Source: Pseudoips prasinana (Eukaryota > Arthropoda > Insecta > Lepidoptera > Nolidae). Taken from it: 64,000 nt of DNA. Below are positions 10,760 to 20,910 of the stretch, piece by piece (the stretch's first letter is position 1; each line of letters begins with the position of its first letter). The translations under genes and the position numbers were made by a program. The stretch lies in assembly GCA_951640165.1 (NCBI GenBank), contig OX621258.1, forward strand, positions 5,417,501 through 5,481,500, read 5' to 3'. The notes beneath the pieces were generated by a model that ran no database searches, was not told where the DNA came from, and was given only the letters and a program-made list of their open reading frames with translations.

Positions 10760-11494
10760 TGGGTTGTTGAAGTTGTGAACGGAAGGTTTAAAAGAGATTT
10801 TAAATTATTTAGACAAGAATATTTTAATACTGCTTCAAAACATTTAAAGACTGATTTTGAGGTGGCTGCCTCACTATTAAATGCTTTTCACCCTCCCATT
10901 ACAAATCGTGTTGATGCTGGGGATATTTTACAAATAATCAATGAGAATATGAACAGAGAAAATGATTTAGGCTATTATGTCATTCAAAATAATATAAACC
11001 GACGTAGGGCTGATTTTACAAGAATTCATGTGCAAAATGATAATTTAAATGATTTTCCCCAGCTCACACATAGTGATTTAATAAAAGTATCTTTAGGTAT
11101 TTACCAAATTAAACAGGCTAGGTCATATTATGGAGAACACATACGACAAGATGGTAGATATGAAATAGAAGTGTGTCGAGATACGGACAGCAACCTACTA
11201 AGAGAACTGTCGATTGCCACTCATTCTTGCTGGCTATTGAGAGGTCGAATAAAATCAAGACATATAAGTTCAAAAACATATTTTACCTACATTTTAGTTG
11301 ACAGTTCTCTTAATGGAAGAGAGGCCATAAAACAATATTATTGTAATTGCTTGGTAGGAAAACGGACTGTAGGTTGCTGTTGTCACATAATGTCCATAAT
11401 ATGGTACCTAGGCTGGGCAAGGCATCAACAGGATGTAACACCGCCTGCACAGTTTTTAGACGATATTTTAATTGTATATGATGAAGTGGATTAA
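10760..11494 (+). pseudogene. DDE transposase C-terminal part with SWIM-like zinc motif
   Basis: Open frame from W-V-V-E-V-V-N-G-R-F-K (10760) to TAA at 11492-11494. VVEVVNGRFKRDFK resembles the conserved block before the last acidic residue of PIF/Harbinger-type (DDE_4/ISL2EU) transposases. Near the end, YYCNC-LVGKRTVGC-CCH fits a SWIM motif (CxCx(n)CxH), followed by WYLGWARHQ. The preceding two thirds of a DDE domain (first two Asp) are absent. The frame differs from exon 3 upstream, and only about 26 bp separate exon 3's stop from this frame, too short for an intron. So an internal deletion fused the two halves. AATAAA signals overlap the stop region (11493-11508). The transposase fold is inferred from family knowledge. 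Confidence 0.65.
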
Positions 11495-11519
11495 TAAATA
11501 AATAAAAGAGAAATGTGAT

Positions 11520-11895
11520 TTTTATTCCTGCTTACCCTTTTTTATAATAAGATTGCAAATATTTAACATTTACAATCCAGTTAGGCGACGCCGGCGCTTT
11601 GAAAACCACACACAATGTGTTCATGCTCTAAAATACATTCTGATAAAATCTAGTCTACAATAAAGTATAAATAATAATCTAAATAGACCATAAGAGCACT
11701 TGGAAGAATAACTTATAAAGAAGCAAAAAAGGTTAGTTTTGTGTAAACTAATAATACCCTATATTTTTTTTCTCCCATATTGCAATTCTATAAATATTTT
11801 TTTATTTTAAATAGTAATAATATTGAAATGATATAATGTAATAATCGTTGCTGTACGGTGAAGCCCAACTTTGTATGAACATTCGCCCGTCTCCT
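11520..11895. other. AT-rich spacer after the transposase relic
   Basis: No feature recognised apart from poly-T/A runs (11765-11850). Confidence 0.5.
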
Positions 11896-12305
11896 TTTCG
11901 CGCTAACTTTGATGTAACTAAAGATGCCCTGTTCTTTACAGGAGCTATGTTAGAATGATTAGGGATGCCTTCTCTGACGTTTGGCAACCAGGACAAGACG
12001 CGTGAACACCCTGGATTTTGGGGCCTAGAACCATAACCGTCCTGAGACTCACTGCCAGTGCTAGTGTCGCTTCGTTGGTTTGAACATTTTGAACCTGGAA
12101 GGCGTCCGGGGAGCCTGGAGGGTTACATTACAAATGAAACAATTCAATTACATTTGTAATGAAACCCTGCCTAGACGCTCCCCGGACGATTTTCACGCGT
12201 CTTGTCCTGGTTGCCAAACTTTAGAGATGGCAACCCTAATCATTCTAACATAGCTCCTATGAAAAGAACAGGGCATCTTTAGTTACATCAAAGTTAGCGC
12301 GAAAA
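11895..12305. mobile_element. MITE with long (~105 bp) terminal inverted repeats
   Basis: The left arm starts TTTTCGCGCTAACTTTGATG and continues through TAACTAAAGATGCCCTGTTC and GGAGCTATGTTAGAATGATT to CAAGACGCGTG. The right arm (to 12305) is its reverse complement with few changes. A second inverted pair lies inside (GGCGTCCGGGGAGC near 12107; GCTCCCCGGAC near 12177). No transposase. Superfamily unknown because no clear target duplication is visible. Confidence 0.8.
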
Positions 12306-12390
12306 TTTAAGTTGAACATTTAAGTATTGTATGTAAGTACCTAATTCTTTCCTGTCCTCTAAACTAGGACAAATCCGGGGAAATCTGGAC

Positions 12391-12499
12391 GGATGGCAAC
12401 ACTAATCAATGATGGATCAATGCCCCCGATACTATACAAATGGTAGGTATTTGTATAATACCGGGGGCATTGATCCATCATTGATTAGTGTTGCCATCC
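12391..12499. repeat. Foldback palindrome, arms ~50 bp
   Basis: GGATGGCAACACTAATCAAT...GCCCCCGATACTATACAAA pairs with the right arm ending ATTGATTAGTGTTGCCATCC with about two mismatches around a 7-base loop. GATGGCAAC-CTAATCA also occurs in the adjacent MITE arm (about 12229), so the two may be related. It abuts the LINE 3' tail. Confidence 0.8.
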
Positions 12500-12509
12500 G
12501 AACAATTTC

Positions 12510-15287
12510 AAAGTCAAAGTCAAAGTAAGTTTATTCCGTAAAAATTTTACATTTATGTGGAATCGTCATATTTTTTTTACCCTACCGTGCAGTGCATGAC
12601 GTGGCAGCTACTGAGAAACACTGCCAGAAAACTCAGTAGGAATCCTTTTTTAAAATAAAATATACTTAAGATTAATTACAATCATGTGTGTTGACTCAGA
12701 ACAACTCCATCCCAAGCACTTTTATCACTTAAATAATCAGAAATTTTGTAATATGCCCTGCTACACAATTTGGCTTTAATAATTCTTTTAAACTTATTCG
12801 TAGACAATTCTCTAATATCATTGGGAAGTTTGTTATAGAATCTTATACATTGCCCCATAAAAGAGTTACTTATTTTGTGGAGACGGGTAGTATGCAGTAT
12901 GAGATTATTCTTATATCTAGTATTTACATTATGTGTATCGCTCCTTTTACAGAAGGAATCGATATTTTTATGCACATATAGTAAGTTTTCATATATATAC
13001 TGAGATGGTACAGTTAGAATGTTGACCTCTTTGAATTTTTCTCTTAGAGACACTCTCGGGCCAAGATTATAGATAGCTCTTACAGCTCTTTTTTGCAATA
13101 TAAATATGGTGTCAATGTCAGCAGAGCTACCCCAGAGAAGAATTCCATAGGACATTACACTATGAAAATAACTGAAATAAACCATTCTAGCTGTGTCAAC
13201 ATCAGTCAGCCGTCTAATAGTTTTCACTGCATATGCTGCAGAACTTAATTTGCCGGACAGTTTTTCTATTTGTGGGCTCCATTGTAGCTTTGAGTCAATA
13301 GTGATACCCAAGAACACAGTTGATTCAACAGGGTCCAACCTAGCTCCATTAAGTTGTACATTGGTTGTCGCCTGTTTCACATTCGGTGTAGTGAATTTAA
13401 TGACTTTAGTTTTCTTATCATTAAGCACAAGATTATTGGCATTAAACCAATGAACAACTTTAGAGATTGCATCATTAACATCGTCAAAATTGCTTAATTG
13501 TCGGTTTATTTTGAACGTCAGGGAAGTATCATCTGCAAACAACACAATCTCATGCTTATCCCTTACGTAGTAAGGTAAGTCATTTATATAAATTAAAAAC
13601 AAAAATGGGCCCAGAATTGACCCCTGTGGGACGCCCATTACCACTGGAGATCCCGGAGATATTTTACCGTTTATTTCGACCTTCTGAATTCTATTGCCCA
13701 AGTAAGAAGTCAGAAGTTCGAGAGCCTTGTTCCTAATACCGTAGTGGTGTAATTTTCTGACCAGAGTATCATGATGAACGCAATCGAACGCTTTGGACAA
13801 ATCGCAAAAGATACCTAATGCATCTTGCGAGTCTTCCCACGCCGCGAATATACTTTTTAATAAGTTGACCCCTGCATCTATGGTTGAACAACCCTTTGTG
13901 AATCCAAACTGTCTCCGGTGTAGTAAATTATGTATATTAAAGTGTCTGAGCAGCTGGCTAAGCATAAGCTTTTCAAATATTTTACTAAGAGTGGGCAGCA
14001 CGGAAATAGGTCGAAAATTTGAAGGGTCTGAAGTATCACCAGCTTTAAACAAAGGAATGATTTTACTATACTTCATCAAGTCAGGAAATACACCTGATGC
14101 AACACAGCAATTGAACACAGTAGCTAAGTGTGGGGCGATTATAGTAATAATTGATGAAACAGTCTTAACAGATAGACCCCACAGATCCTTTGTGTTTTTC
14201 ATATTAATACTCTTGAAAGCATTTAAAATATCTTTAGGGCTAACCACCGAAAATTCAAAAACTGTGTCACACGACCCTACGCTTTGCTTGAGTATCTGCT
14301 CAGCAGATGTAGAAGCACATGAAAGAGAGTTAGTAAGTATGACTGGAATATTCGAAAAATATTTTTCAAACTCAGTCGCAATCTCCAAATCGCCTTTAAT
14401 ATCTATGTTGTTTATTACTAAGTTAAAATCACGACTACGTATTTTTGTTTTACCTGTCTCAGCATTAATTATCTTCCAAGTAGTTTTGATTATATTTGTA
14501 GAAGATTTAAGTATATTTTTTATGTGCAAAGATTTAGCAGCGGTACAGGCTCGTCTAAATGTTTTGGCATATTGTTTCACATATTCTTGAAACTCTGTAT
14601 TATGATTATGGGATCTTTCTTCATACAATTCATACAACCGATTCCGACTTTTATAGATGCCTGGAGTTGCCCAATCACTGAATACCAGACGGTCACTTAC
14701 AGACAGTTGTTTGGGTGTGAACATTGTGCAGAACTCATCATTAATCAAATTGAATAAAGAGTTGTACAAGTGATCCGGATTATCATGATAGGGCAGCCAT
14801 GCTATTTGTTTTACTATATTACATTTAAATTTGTCTAAGCGGTTTTCACTAAATGGAATATAGCTTATAAGTTTTCTTTTAATTTTTGGAGCATTTGAAT
14901 AAGTTACCAACTGACCTGAATGATCTGACTGAATTTTATTGATTATTGATTTAAATAAAGGTTTTACAGTGCTAAATATATTATCAATGCATGTAGCACT
15001 TGTAGCAGTTACTCTAGTTGGTTCTGTAAAATTGTGATATAAATTATAGGATTTAAACAAATTTAATAAATTGCAACTTATTGTGCTTTTCTCCAAAATA
15101 TTTATATTAAAATCTCCACAAATAATAACTGTTTTATGGCTTTTAGATAATTTATTTAATGCATCCTCCATAATATCTGAAAAAGTATCAAATGGTGCAC
15201 AAGGAGGTTTGTAAAGACTCAAAACAATAAATTGCTCCAACTCAACACATGAAATCTCTACAACTCGCTCAACAGTTTAGTAGTTTA
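12510..15287 (-). mobile_element. 5'-truncated LINE of the CR1/Jockey group
   Basis: Contains the C-terminal part of an AP endonuclease, a complete reverse transcriptase and a 3' UTR. The 3' end on the minus strand is GAATAAACTTACTTTGACTT followed by a TTTGAC microsatellite (12510-12526 on +), typical of this LINE group. The 5' side stops inside the endonuclease at about 15287, which is usual for target-primed reverse transcription. The intact 852-codon frame suggests fairly recent insertion. No clear target duplication was found. Confidence 0.85.
12682..15240 (-). CDS. LINE ORF2 remainder: endonuclease C-terminus plus reverse transcriptase
   Basis: 852 codons counted from the TTG at 15240; the frame stays open about 15 codons further upstream and holds more endonuclease-like residues, so no true start survives. 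Endonuclease landmarks: CGDFNIN near residues 41-47 and SDH at 105-107. Reverse transcriptase landmarks: LSKAFDCVHHD preceded by the first catalytic Asp at about 480, GVPQGSILGP at 536-545 and FADD at 568-571. The C-terminus has the SYGILLWG and FYNKLPNDIR patterns common to CR1/Jockey LINEs. The first part of the endonuclease is missing, so it cannot drive its own movement although the RT motifs look complete. The two forward-strand frames inside it are antisense shadows. Confidence 0.9.
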   Translation of the reverse strand: MEQFIVLSLYKPPCAPFDTFSDIMEDALNKLSKSHKTVIICGDFNINILEKSTISCNLLNLFKSYNLYHNFTEPTRVTATSATCIDNIFSTVKPLFKSIINKIQSDHSGQLVTYSNAPKIKRKLISYIPFSENRLDKFKCNIVKQIAWLPYHDNPDHLYNSLFNLINDEFCTMFTPKQLSVSDRLVFSDWATPGIYKSRNRLYELYEERSHNHNTEFQEYVKQYAKTFRRACTAAKSLHIKNILKSSTNIIKTTWKIINAETGKTKIRSRDFNLVINNIDIKGDLEIATEFEKYFSNIPVILTNSLSCASTSAEQILKQSVGSCDTVFEFSVVSPKDILNAFKSINMKNTKDLWGLSVKTVSSIITIIAPHLATVFNCCVASGVFPDLMKYSKIIPLFKAGDTSDPSNFRPISVLPTLSKIFEKLMLSQLLRHFNIHNLLHRRQFGFTKGCSTIDAGVNLLKSIFAAWEDSQDALGIFCDLSKAFDCVHHDTLVRKLHHYGIRNKALELLTSYLGNRIQKVEINGKISPGSPVVMGVPQGSILGPFLFLIYINDLPYYVRDKHEIVLFADDTSLTFKINRQLSNFDDVNDAISKVVHWFNANNLVLNDKKTKVIKFTTPNVKQATTNVQLNGARLDPVESTVFLGITIDSKLQWSPQIEKLSGKLSSAAYAVKTIRRLTDVDTARMVYFSYFHSVMSYGILLWGSSADIDTIFILQKRAVRAIYNLGPRVSLREKFKEVNILTVPSQYIYENLLYVHKNIDSFCKRSDTHNVNTRYKNNLILHTTRLHKISNSFMGQCIRFYNKLPNDIRELSTNKFKRIIKAKLCSRAYYKISDYLSDKSAWDGVVLSQHT

Positions 15288-15348
15288 ACCGTTCTATGTA
15301 TGCCCCATTCTTTTCATACGAACTGTATTAGAGAAAGAGAGAGAGATA

Positions 15349-15620
15349 TCATCATCATCATCATATCAGCCGAAAGACGTCTACTGCTAGACAAAGGTGT
15401 CCCCCAAGGATCTCCACAATAGCCGGTCTTGCGCTATTCGCATCCAGCAGTTTCCAGCGACCCGCACAATTTCATCGGTCCATGGGGGCCTGCCCACGCT
15501 GCGTCTTCCAGTTCGTGTTCGCCACTCGAGAACCTTTCTGCCCCAACAGCCGTCGGGTCTACGAGCTATGTGCCCCGCCCACTGCCACTTTAGTTTCGCA
15601 ATTGTTCTTAGAGAGAGATG
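15349..15620 (-). pseudogene. RTE-type LINE ORF C-terminus and 3' end
   Basis: The minus strand reads LKWQWAGHIARR, WGRKVLEWRTRTGRRSVGRP, WMRIAQDR and LWRSLGD, then stops early (TAG) inside the region that reads FVQQWTSFG in the 42394 copy. The 3' end carries TCGGCTGATATGATGATGAT (15349-15374 on +). Dead 5'-truncated copy. Confidence 0.8.
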
Positions 15621-15639
15621 TAATGTCATGTAAATTAGT

Positions 15640-16085
15640 TTAGTGGTGTATAGAAAGAGTCGCCAGCATTGTCTTTTAATTTTTAACATTGAAGGTTCAT
15701 AACCTCTCTTTGTATTTTACACATAATATCCTTGGAAAAATGAGGAGGCCATTTGAGCAACTTCACGAGCAATTGTTATAATCAAAGTAAGAATTAACTG
15801 CTGTCAATTATAGGATTTATAAATCTTATGATCATTTAGCATAGAATATACTTTTGCGAGCGCGGATCGTGGAGGTTCTTGCCTTCTCTTCCAGCCGAGG
15901 CTACAAGAAGTCTAGCCATCCATACTATGTCTTCTGTTGAGTTTGGTTGATCCCCTTGCCTTCTGCCCCCCGGCCTACTACAGGTAAAAAGTAGATATTT
16001 CGGCCAGAATTTAAGGTGTCGGCGACTGGGAGAGGAATCTAGTATGGGAATATTAGAAGATATACCTCTGTCTCCTAGTTTTCTG
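15640..16085. other. Intergenic, nothing recognised
   Basis: A moderately GC-rich patch at 15870-15990 (GCGAGCGCGGATCGTGGAGG, CCCCCCGGCCTACTACAGGT) without a readable frame. No family match within the window. Confidence 0.4.
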
Positions 16086-16086
16086 G

Positions 16087-16300
16087 TAGGTGTAAGAAAT
16101 ACTGTAAAATCTCAGTAGGATTCATTTAAACTAACCCCCCACGCAAAAAGAGCGGTGTTATAAGTTTGACATCGATGTCTGTGTGTGTGGGTATATCTGT
16201 GGCATCGTAGCTCACAAACGGATGAACCAATTTCGGTGCGCTTTTTTCATTTGAATGCCTGTTCCCTTTCGGTGGTTCTTAGCTATGTTTGGTTAGTATC
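16087..16300 (+). repeat. Dispersed repeat with ACCCCCCACGCAAAAAGAG
   Basis: Second copy of the family at 6430-6640, matching in the same order: TGTAAAATCTCAGTAGGATT, GCAAAAAGAGCGGTGTTATA, GTGGCATCGTAGCTCACAAA. Confidence 0.55.
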
Positions 16301-16609
16301 GGTTCTGCAGCGTAAGAGTATCAGCTCTTTTCCTAAACAAATTAATTATGGTGAAGGTTTTCTGACGGTTATGTTATAATAAAATTAAATTCAATCACAA
16401 TTTATTATTTTGTTGTGTTGACTTAAGGCCTAGAAATCAGTCTGCAAACTCGCTTCCTGATTTTGTTTTTTGTTAGATTTGAAATAATTGTTTGCCTTTT
16501 CAAATAGATATCCGGTACATATCACACATTGCAATCTAGCGCCAACAAAGCAAAGCTTCTACTTTGTATTTTAAACTACGGATCAAATTACCTACGTATT
16601 ACATAGGTT

Positions 16610-16880
16610 GTACCTATCATCAGATCAAGACATCCAGATCAAAACAAATAGACATGTTTGTGAACACAAATATTTGTCTTCTGCGTGGATTGAACGCGCA
16701 AGATTTGAATGCGAAGGCAGGCAGAGTCACGGTGCAAATCTGCAGTACATATGTAAGTTAAAAAGCCGTAATGTAGTGAAATTTGCCAGGGTTAATACTA
16801 CTCTGTACCAACGTAATAAAGTGACTTTTACCTTGATACATGCTTTCCTAAAACGGCATTTAAGTCATTGGACGGAAGAA
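16610..16880 (-). repeat. Degenerate tRNA-SINE fragment and adjoining old repeat
   Basis: AACACAAATATTTGTCTTCT and GTGGATTGAACGCGCAAG resemble the head of the SINE families in reverse. 16770-16850 resembles 8045-8165. The overlapping forward reading frames are not convincing genes. Confidence 0.4.
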
Positions 16881-17004
16881 ATGTGCTTTGGTCATTCTTT
16901 AAACATTTCAAGACAATTTTGTTTGATAAATAAATTGTATTTACTATTTTTTGTTGTCTTTGTCAGTATAAAAAATATAACAATGGTAAGTGACTAGATT
17001 TGGA

Positions 17005-17335
17005 CGGGCCGGCTGGCGTCGTTGGTAAGCTTGCCTTTCATGCCGCAAGTCAAGGGTTCGATTCCCACCTAGGACGGATATTTGTGTGCATTAACATGTC
17101 TGTTTGTCCTGAGTCTGGGTGTAACTATTGATATAAGTATGTATTTACAAAAGAAAAGTAGTAATGTAGGATATCACTTACAGATAACTGATATACTGTG
17201 GGTACTACTTTTCTTTTAAGTATTTTTTTTAATATATAATATCCTCGGTCATTATTCACACACGGCCATCTAAACCCAAACTAAGCTGAGCTTGTGTTAT
17301 GGAAATTCTAATTTCCATTGTACAAGCTCATATTA
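17005..17335. repeat. Chimeric SINE1: head forward, tail reversed
   Basis: From 17005 a forward SINE1 head (GTTGGTAAGCTTGCCTTTCA, GGGTTCGATTCCCACC) runs to AAAAGAAAAGTAGT (17150-17163). The following part is the minus-strand version (CAGATAACTGATATACTG, GTACTACTTTTCTTTT) and continues to the reversed tail (CTCGGTCATTATTCACACAC, ACTAAGCTGAGCTTGT). So two SINE1 parts meet head-to-tail in inverted orientation. Confidence 0.7.
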
Positions 17336-17880
17336 GTTAAAAAAAAAACACACATTTTTCGAATTTATAAACAATGTCATTAATAAAGCCTGTATGAATC
17401 GACTTTAATCCCATAGTTATAAAAAACGACGACAACTAATTAAAAAAATGACAAGGTTGTCTATAACTTAAGTGGTCTTACCATAGATTTATTTTTTACC
17501 TGTGGTATTAAATTACTTTTATATTATTATTATAAGTATAGTCTGTGATCATGCAAAATCATCGTTCATTGTTGTTAACAACAAAAGACGGTTCCGTGTT
17601 CCAGCCGCCATCTTACAACAGGTACAATAGGTGTCTTTAGCACGTAATATAAGAAGCATAACAAAATTAACTGCGTAAGTATTTTCAATGCTAATTCGAT
17701 TGATTTTTCATGAAATAAAGAATTCATATTCCATATTGCGTGGTATGGAACATTAGATGAATGATTTTTTCTCAAAATTCTAAATATATCCGCACGTTCT
17801 TAATACATTTATTAACACATACATTCTTAAAGTTCTAGCATTTTTTTATATTATGTTCTAAATGGTTATCATAATAATGT
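17335..17880. other. AT-rich intergenic, nothing recognised
   Basis: No coding or repeat signature. The short minus-strand frame at 17575-17775 has no recognisable family features. Confidence 0.5.
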
Positions 17881-18072
17881 CCTCCTAGCCGAATTCGGCC
17901 ACGGCGGCCAGTCTCAACAGAGATTGGTCATCTGCGCGGGACATATTATAGTGCTCAAGTGTGTGCGCAAACACAGGAGCACTTTCTATTCCATCACTCT
18001 CATGATCCGATGGGACGCCTTAGCGACACGACCGGAAAGAGGTCAGGCACAGGACCGCCAGCTTTACGTGCT
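17880..18072 (-). repeat. SINE4, 5'-truncated copy
   Basis: Reverse-oriented SINE4 3' part: GGCCACGGCGGCCAGTCTC, CATCTGCGCGGGACATATTA, GCAAACACAGGAGCACTTTC, CATGATCCGATGGGACGCC. The tRNA-like head is missing. A further scrap is at 18640-18675. The 18072-18640 interval holds nothing I can name. Confidence 0.7.
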
Positions 18073-18684
18073 CAACGGTTATCATATAACAGATTTGAAG
18101 CTAGTTCTGGTTTTAAAACAGTAAGTACTCATATGAATATATGACAATAAAACTTATATGAAACTATTCCTTAAGCATTTCTTGTCAGAATCGATTGACA
18201 AACAGTGAAACTGCGTACATTTTTTTATTTTACAATGGGTATTGGTTATTATTATTACCACATGTGCGACTCTCGCTTAAAAGCCACAGGGGTAATTGTT
18301 TTTGGAAGTACTGATCTGTGATTAATTCGTGTATTTAGTTATGTTTTGTGACACATATAGATTTAAGACAAAGTTATTATAAATTCGAGATAATATTAAA
18401 TTAAAGTGAGAGACCGATGGTCACTTATACTATTCAAAGTTAATTTTGTTAAACCTATAGTGATAGCGCATTCTTGCTGAATAGATTCGGAAAAGTAATG
18501 GCATCAAAATGAAAGGCACACTAAAGATGGCACAGACAGTTCGCTACGTTATCTAATTCGTAATAATAGTCATTGTGATGCTATGTAACGTTTGCAAAGC
18601 TTTGTGCATCCTTTCCAATACCATGATCGATTGGTGTAGCATATTATAGTGCACACACTTGTGCACTATAATGTGTACGTTAAC

Positions 18685-18770
18685 AGACGGGGAGCCACGT
18701 TAGAGGTGAACAACTCTGACACAACGGTAACCACTGCCCATAGGATACTTATCGTAAGTGAAATAAGAAG
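18685..18770 (+). repeat. 5S SINE 3' fragment
   Basis: GTGAACAACTCTGACACAAC and GGTAACCACTGCCCATAGGA match the 3' end of the 5S-derived SINE (compare 45250-45295). The 5S-like head is absent. Confidence 0.65.
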
Positions 18771-18777
18771 TGTTATC

Positions 18778-19262
18778 ATACATACATACATACATAGACT
18801 CACGCCTGTTTCCCAGAGGGGTAGGCAGAGACAGCGGATTTCCATTTGTCACGATCTTTGCATACTTCTTTTGCCTCGATCACTGTCATTACATTCTTCA
18901 TACATGCTCGCCGGTTTAGGGTACTTCTGACCTGCCCTTTCTTGAGAACATCTCCAATTTGGTCAGAGAATGTTCGACGTGGTCTTCCCCTTCCGGTTGT
19001 CCCATTCACACAGGCCAGGTATACTTCTTTTGTCAATCTTCTTTCATTCATCCTTTCTAAATGGCCAAACCATCTCAGCATGCCTTTTTCAATCTTTGTG
19101 ACTACATCCTCTTTCACACCACAACGCTCTCTTACATCAGTATTTCGAATTCTGTCTCTCAAAGTCACACCACACATACTTCTCAGAGCTCTCATTTCCA
19201 CTGCATTTATTTTACTTTCATTCTTTTTCTGCCATACCCAACTTTCACTTCCATACATAGTG
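18778..19262 (-). pseudogene. LINE ORF C-terminal fragment (endonuclease/RT-type)
   Basis: The minus strand is open from MYGSESW (19258) to the stop at 18800 (152 codons): [66 protein letters not shown]. This is the C-terminal end of a LINE ORF2 very common in Lepidoptera; GRPRR and W-K-S are typical. The 3' end carries a CATA microsatellite (18778-18796). 5'-truncated, no RT motifs left. The same family is split by a Helitron at 34774-35245 and has its tail at 44938-45345. The large forward frames here are antisense. Confidence 0.8.
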
Positions 19263-19453
19263 TTAGTGAAGTGTTATCAATCCATATTTATATGTATATA
19301 AGAGTATATACAGTTAGATTCGAATCGGAAACCCAACGGCGCAGTTGTAAAAGGGCCACTCCATATAATTCCGTGTGTGTCGTAAAAGGCCACTAAGGGA
19401 TACTCCATAAAGTCGGGCGGCAGGGCAACCTGTGTACTAGCTACCAACTAGCA

Positions 19454-20060
19454 TAGGGTTACCATATGACAGGTGTCAGCCGCATTTGACAGGCATTTTA
19501 AGGTTTAGACAGGCGTGCGGCCGGCATTGGTCTGAGACAGGCATTTTCACAGGCTTTCATCAACGCTCAGTGGAGTAAAGAAAGAAATCGGCTGACAATT
19601 GAATCAGTAAAAGCAATATTGATTACACAGGAAAATTGCAAAACTGCAAGTTATCCTCTGACAGATATCTATACAAATAAATAAAATTGTAGTGTCTGTT
19701 TGTAATATTGAAATAACCGATTTTTACTACATGTATAGATATGAATATATATACGGTACATACTCCAAAATAACATTTTTTACAATTTTTGTCTGTCTGT
19801 CTGTCTGTTTGTTCCGGCTAATCTCTGAAATGGCTGGACCAATTTTTACGGGACTTTTATTGGCAGGTAGCTGATGTAATAAGGAGTAACTTAGGCTACT
19901 TTTATTTTAGAAAAGTCTTTTATTTTAAAAAAAACAAAATAAAATAATTAACACGCGGACGAAGTCGCGGGCACAGCTAGTCAGTAATAAATATCCTTCT
20001 TCATTACTATCTTTTGGCTTTTACTTATTACCTACAGCGTTTTGACGACATGAAAGTCAC
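19454..20060 (+). mobile_element. hAT-type MITE, 3'-truncated, with Helitron inside
   Basis: Begins TAGGGTTACCATATGACAGG and carries repeated GACAGGC motifs, as in the complete copies at 30439 and 40119. It resumes after the Helitron B insertion with AATAAATATCCTTCTTCATT and CCTACAGCGTTTTG, then stops before the right inverted repeat. Confidence 0.8.
19668..19980 (+). mobile_element. Helitron B, non-autonomous, inside hAT MITE
   Basis: Starts TCTATACAAATAAATAAAAT and ends with hairpin CGCGGACGAAGTCGCG then GGCACAGCTAG, with A before and T after. The body contains TCTGTCTGTCTG and TCTGAAATGGCTGGACCAAT. The same family is at 43657-43961 (-). No Rep/Hel coding. Confidence 0.85.
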
Positions 20061-20230
20061 AGTTCGGAAACGCATAAAGGCAAGACAAGAGACATTAAGA
20101 ATAATTTGATCCGATGTATAGTGATTATGAGCATTAATTGTTATTTATATTTTTTGTTAATAATAATTTTTCTTTCTGTATTGTTGTGTTAATTTTTATG
20201 ACCTACATTTCACCATAATATTTTTTTTTT

Positions 20231-20467
20231 GCACAATGTCACACAGATCGTCCTAGCCCCAAACTAAGCAAAGCTTGTACTATGGGTACCAGGCGACGAT
20301 ATACATACTTATATAAATAGATAAATACTTATATACATAGAAAACATCCATGACTCAGAAACAAATATTCGTGTTCAGCACACAAATATTTGCACTTACC
20401 GGGATTTGAACCCAGGACCACCAGCTTCGTAGGCAGGAGCACTACCAACTAGGCTACGGTGACCGTC
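20231..20467 (-). mobile_element. SINE2 copy
   Basis: Reverse SINE2: CACAATGTCACACAGATCGT, CAAAGCTTGTACTATGGGTA, TTTGAACCCAGGACCACCAG and GCCTAGTTGGTAGTGC on the minus strand. Near full length. Confidence 0.85.
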
Positions 20468-20751
20468 AAATATATAATAATTTTAATGTGTACCTAAGTA
20501 TAATGTTATATCAATCCAGCATTTTTCATCTTAGCTTGTAAGTATCTTAATGTAAATTCGTCTGGTATCACGCTTCCAGTACCTACATACCAGCCCTATC
20601 GGAAGATCAGCACTACAGAAATGTAGTACCTACTAGCTGAGATAGGGCCATTTTTCATACCAGTACGGATAAAATTAAAAATATTTAAAATGTATACCAC
20701 AATTGAATCGATTTTCCGTATTTGTTATGAAAATAAAATTGTTTCTTTCTT

Positions 20752-20825
20752 TCTTTCATGCCAAGGCCAAACCCCTCCAAATGGCAACGTTTGTCCAGCT
20801 GTGGGCCATATCAGGCTGTTATTTT
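20752..20825 (+). repeat. LINE 3' tail fragment
   Basis: AAACCCCTCCAAATGGCAAC, TTTGTCCAGCTGTGGGCCAT and ATCAGGCTG match the LINE ends at 5842-5865 and 6637-6700. Confidence 0.5.
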
Positions 20826-20910
20826 GATGTGATTTGTTTGCGATACAAACATAATAAGGTTCTTCAACCTGTTGACCACTACAGTCCTAATAGACGACAG
20901 ATCAAAAATA

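Noticed and set aside
13793..14590. 265-codon forward frame
   Set aside because: It lies exactly antisense to the LINE reverse transcriptase frame, which has clear RT motifs; a shadow.
16608..16997. 129-codon forward frame as a gene
   Set aside because: It crosses a degenerate SINE head and an old repeat also seen at 8045-8165; no domain features and no splice context.
18778..18796. CATA microsatellite as an independent feature
   Set aside because: It is the 3' tail of the LINE fragment, as at 45330-45348.
18846..19301. 151-codon forward frame
   Set aside because: Antisense to the LINE ORF C-terminal fragment that reads a recognisable LINE tail.
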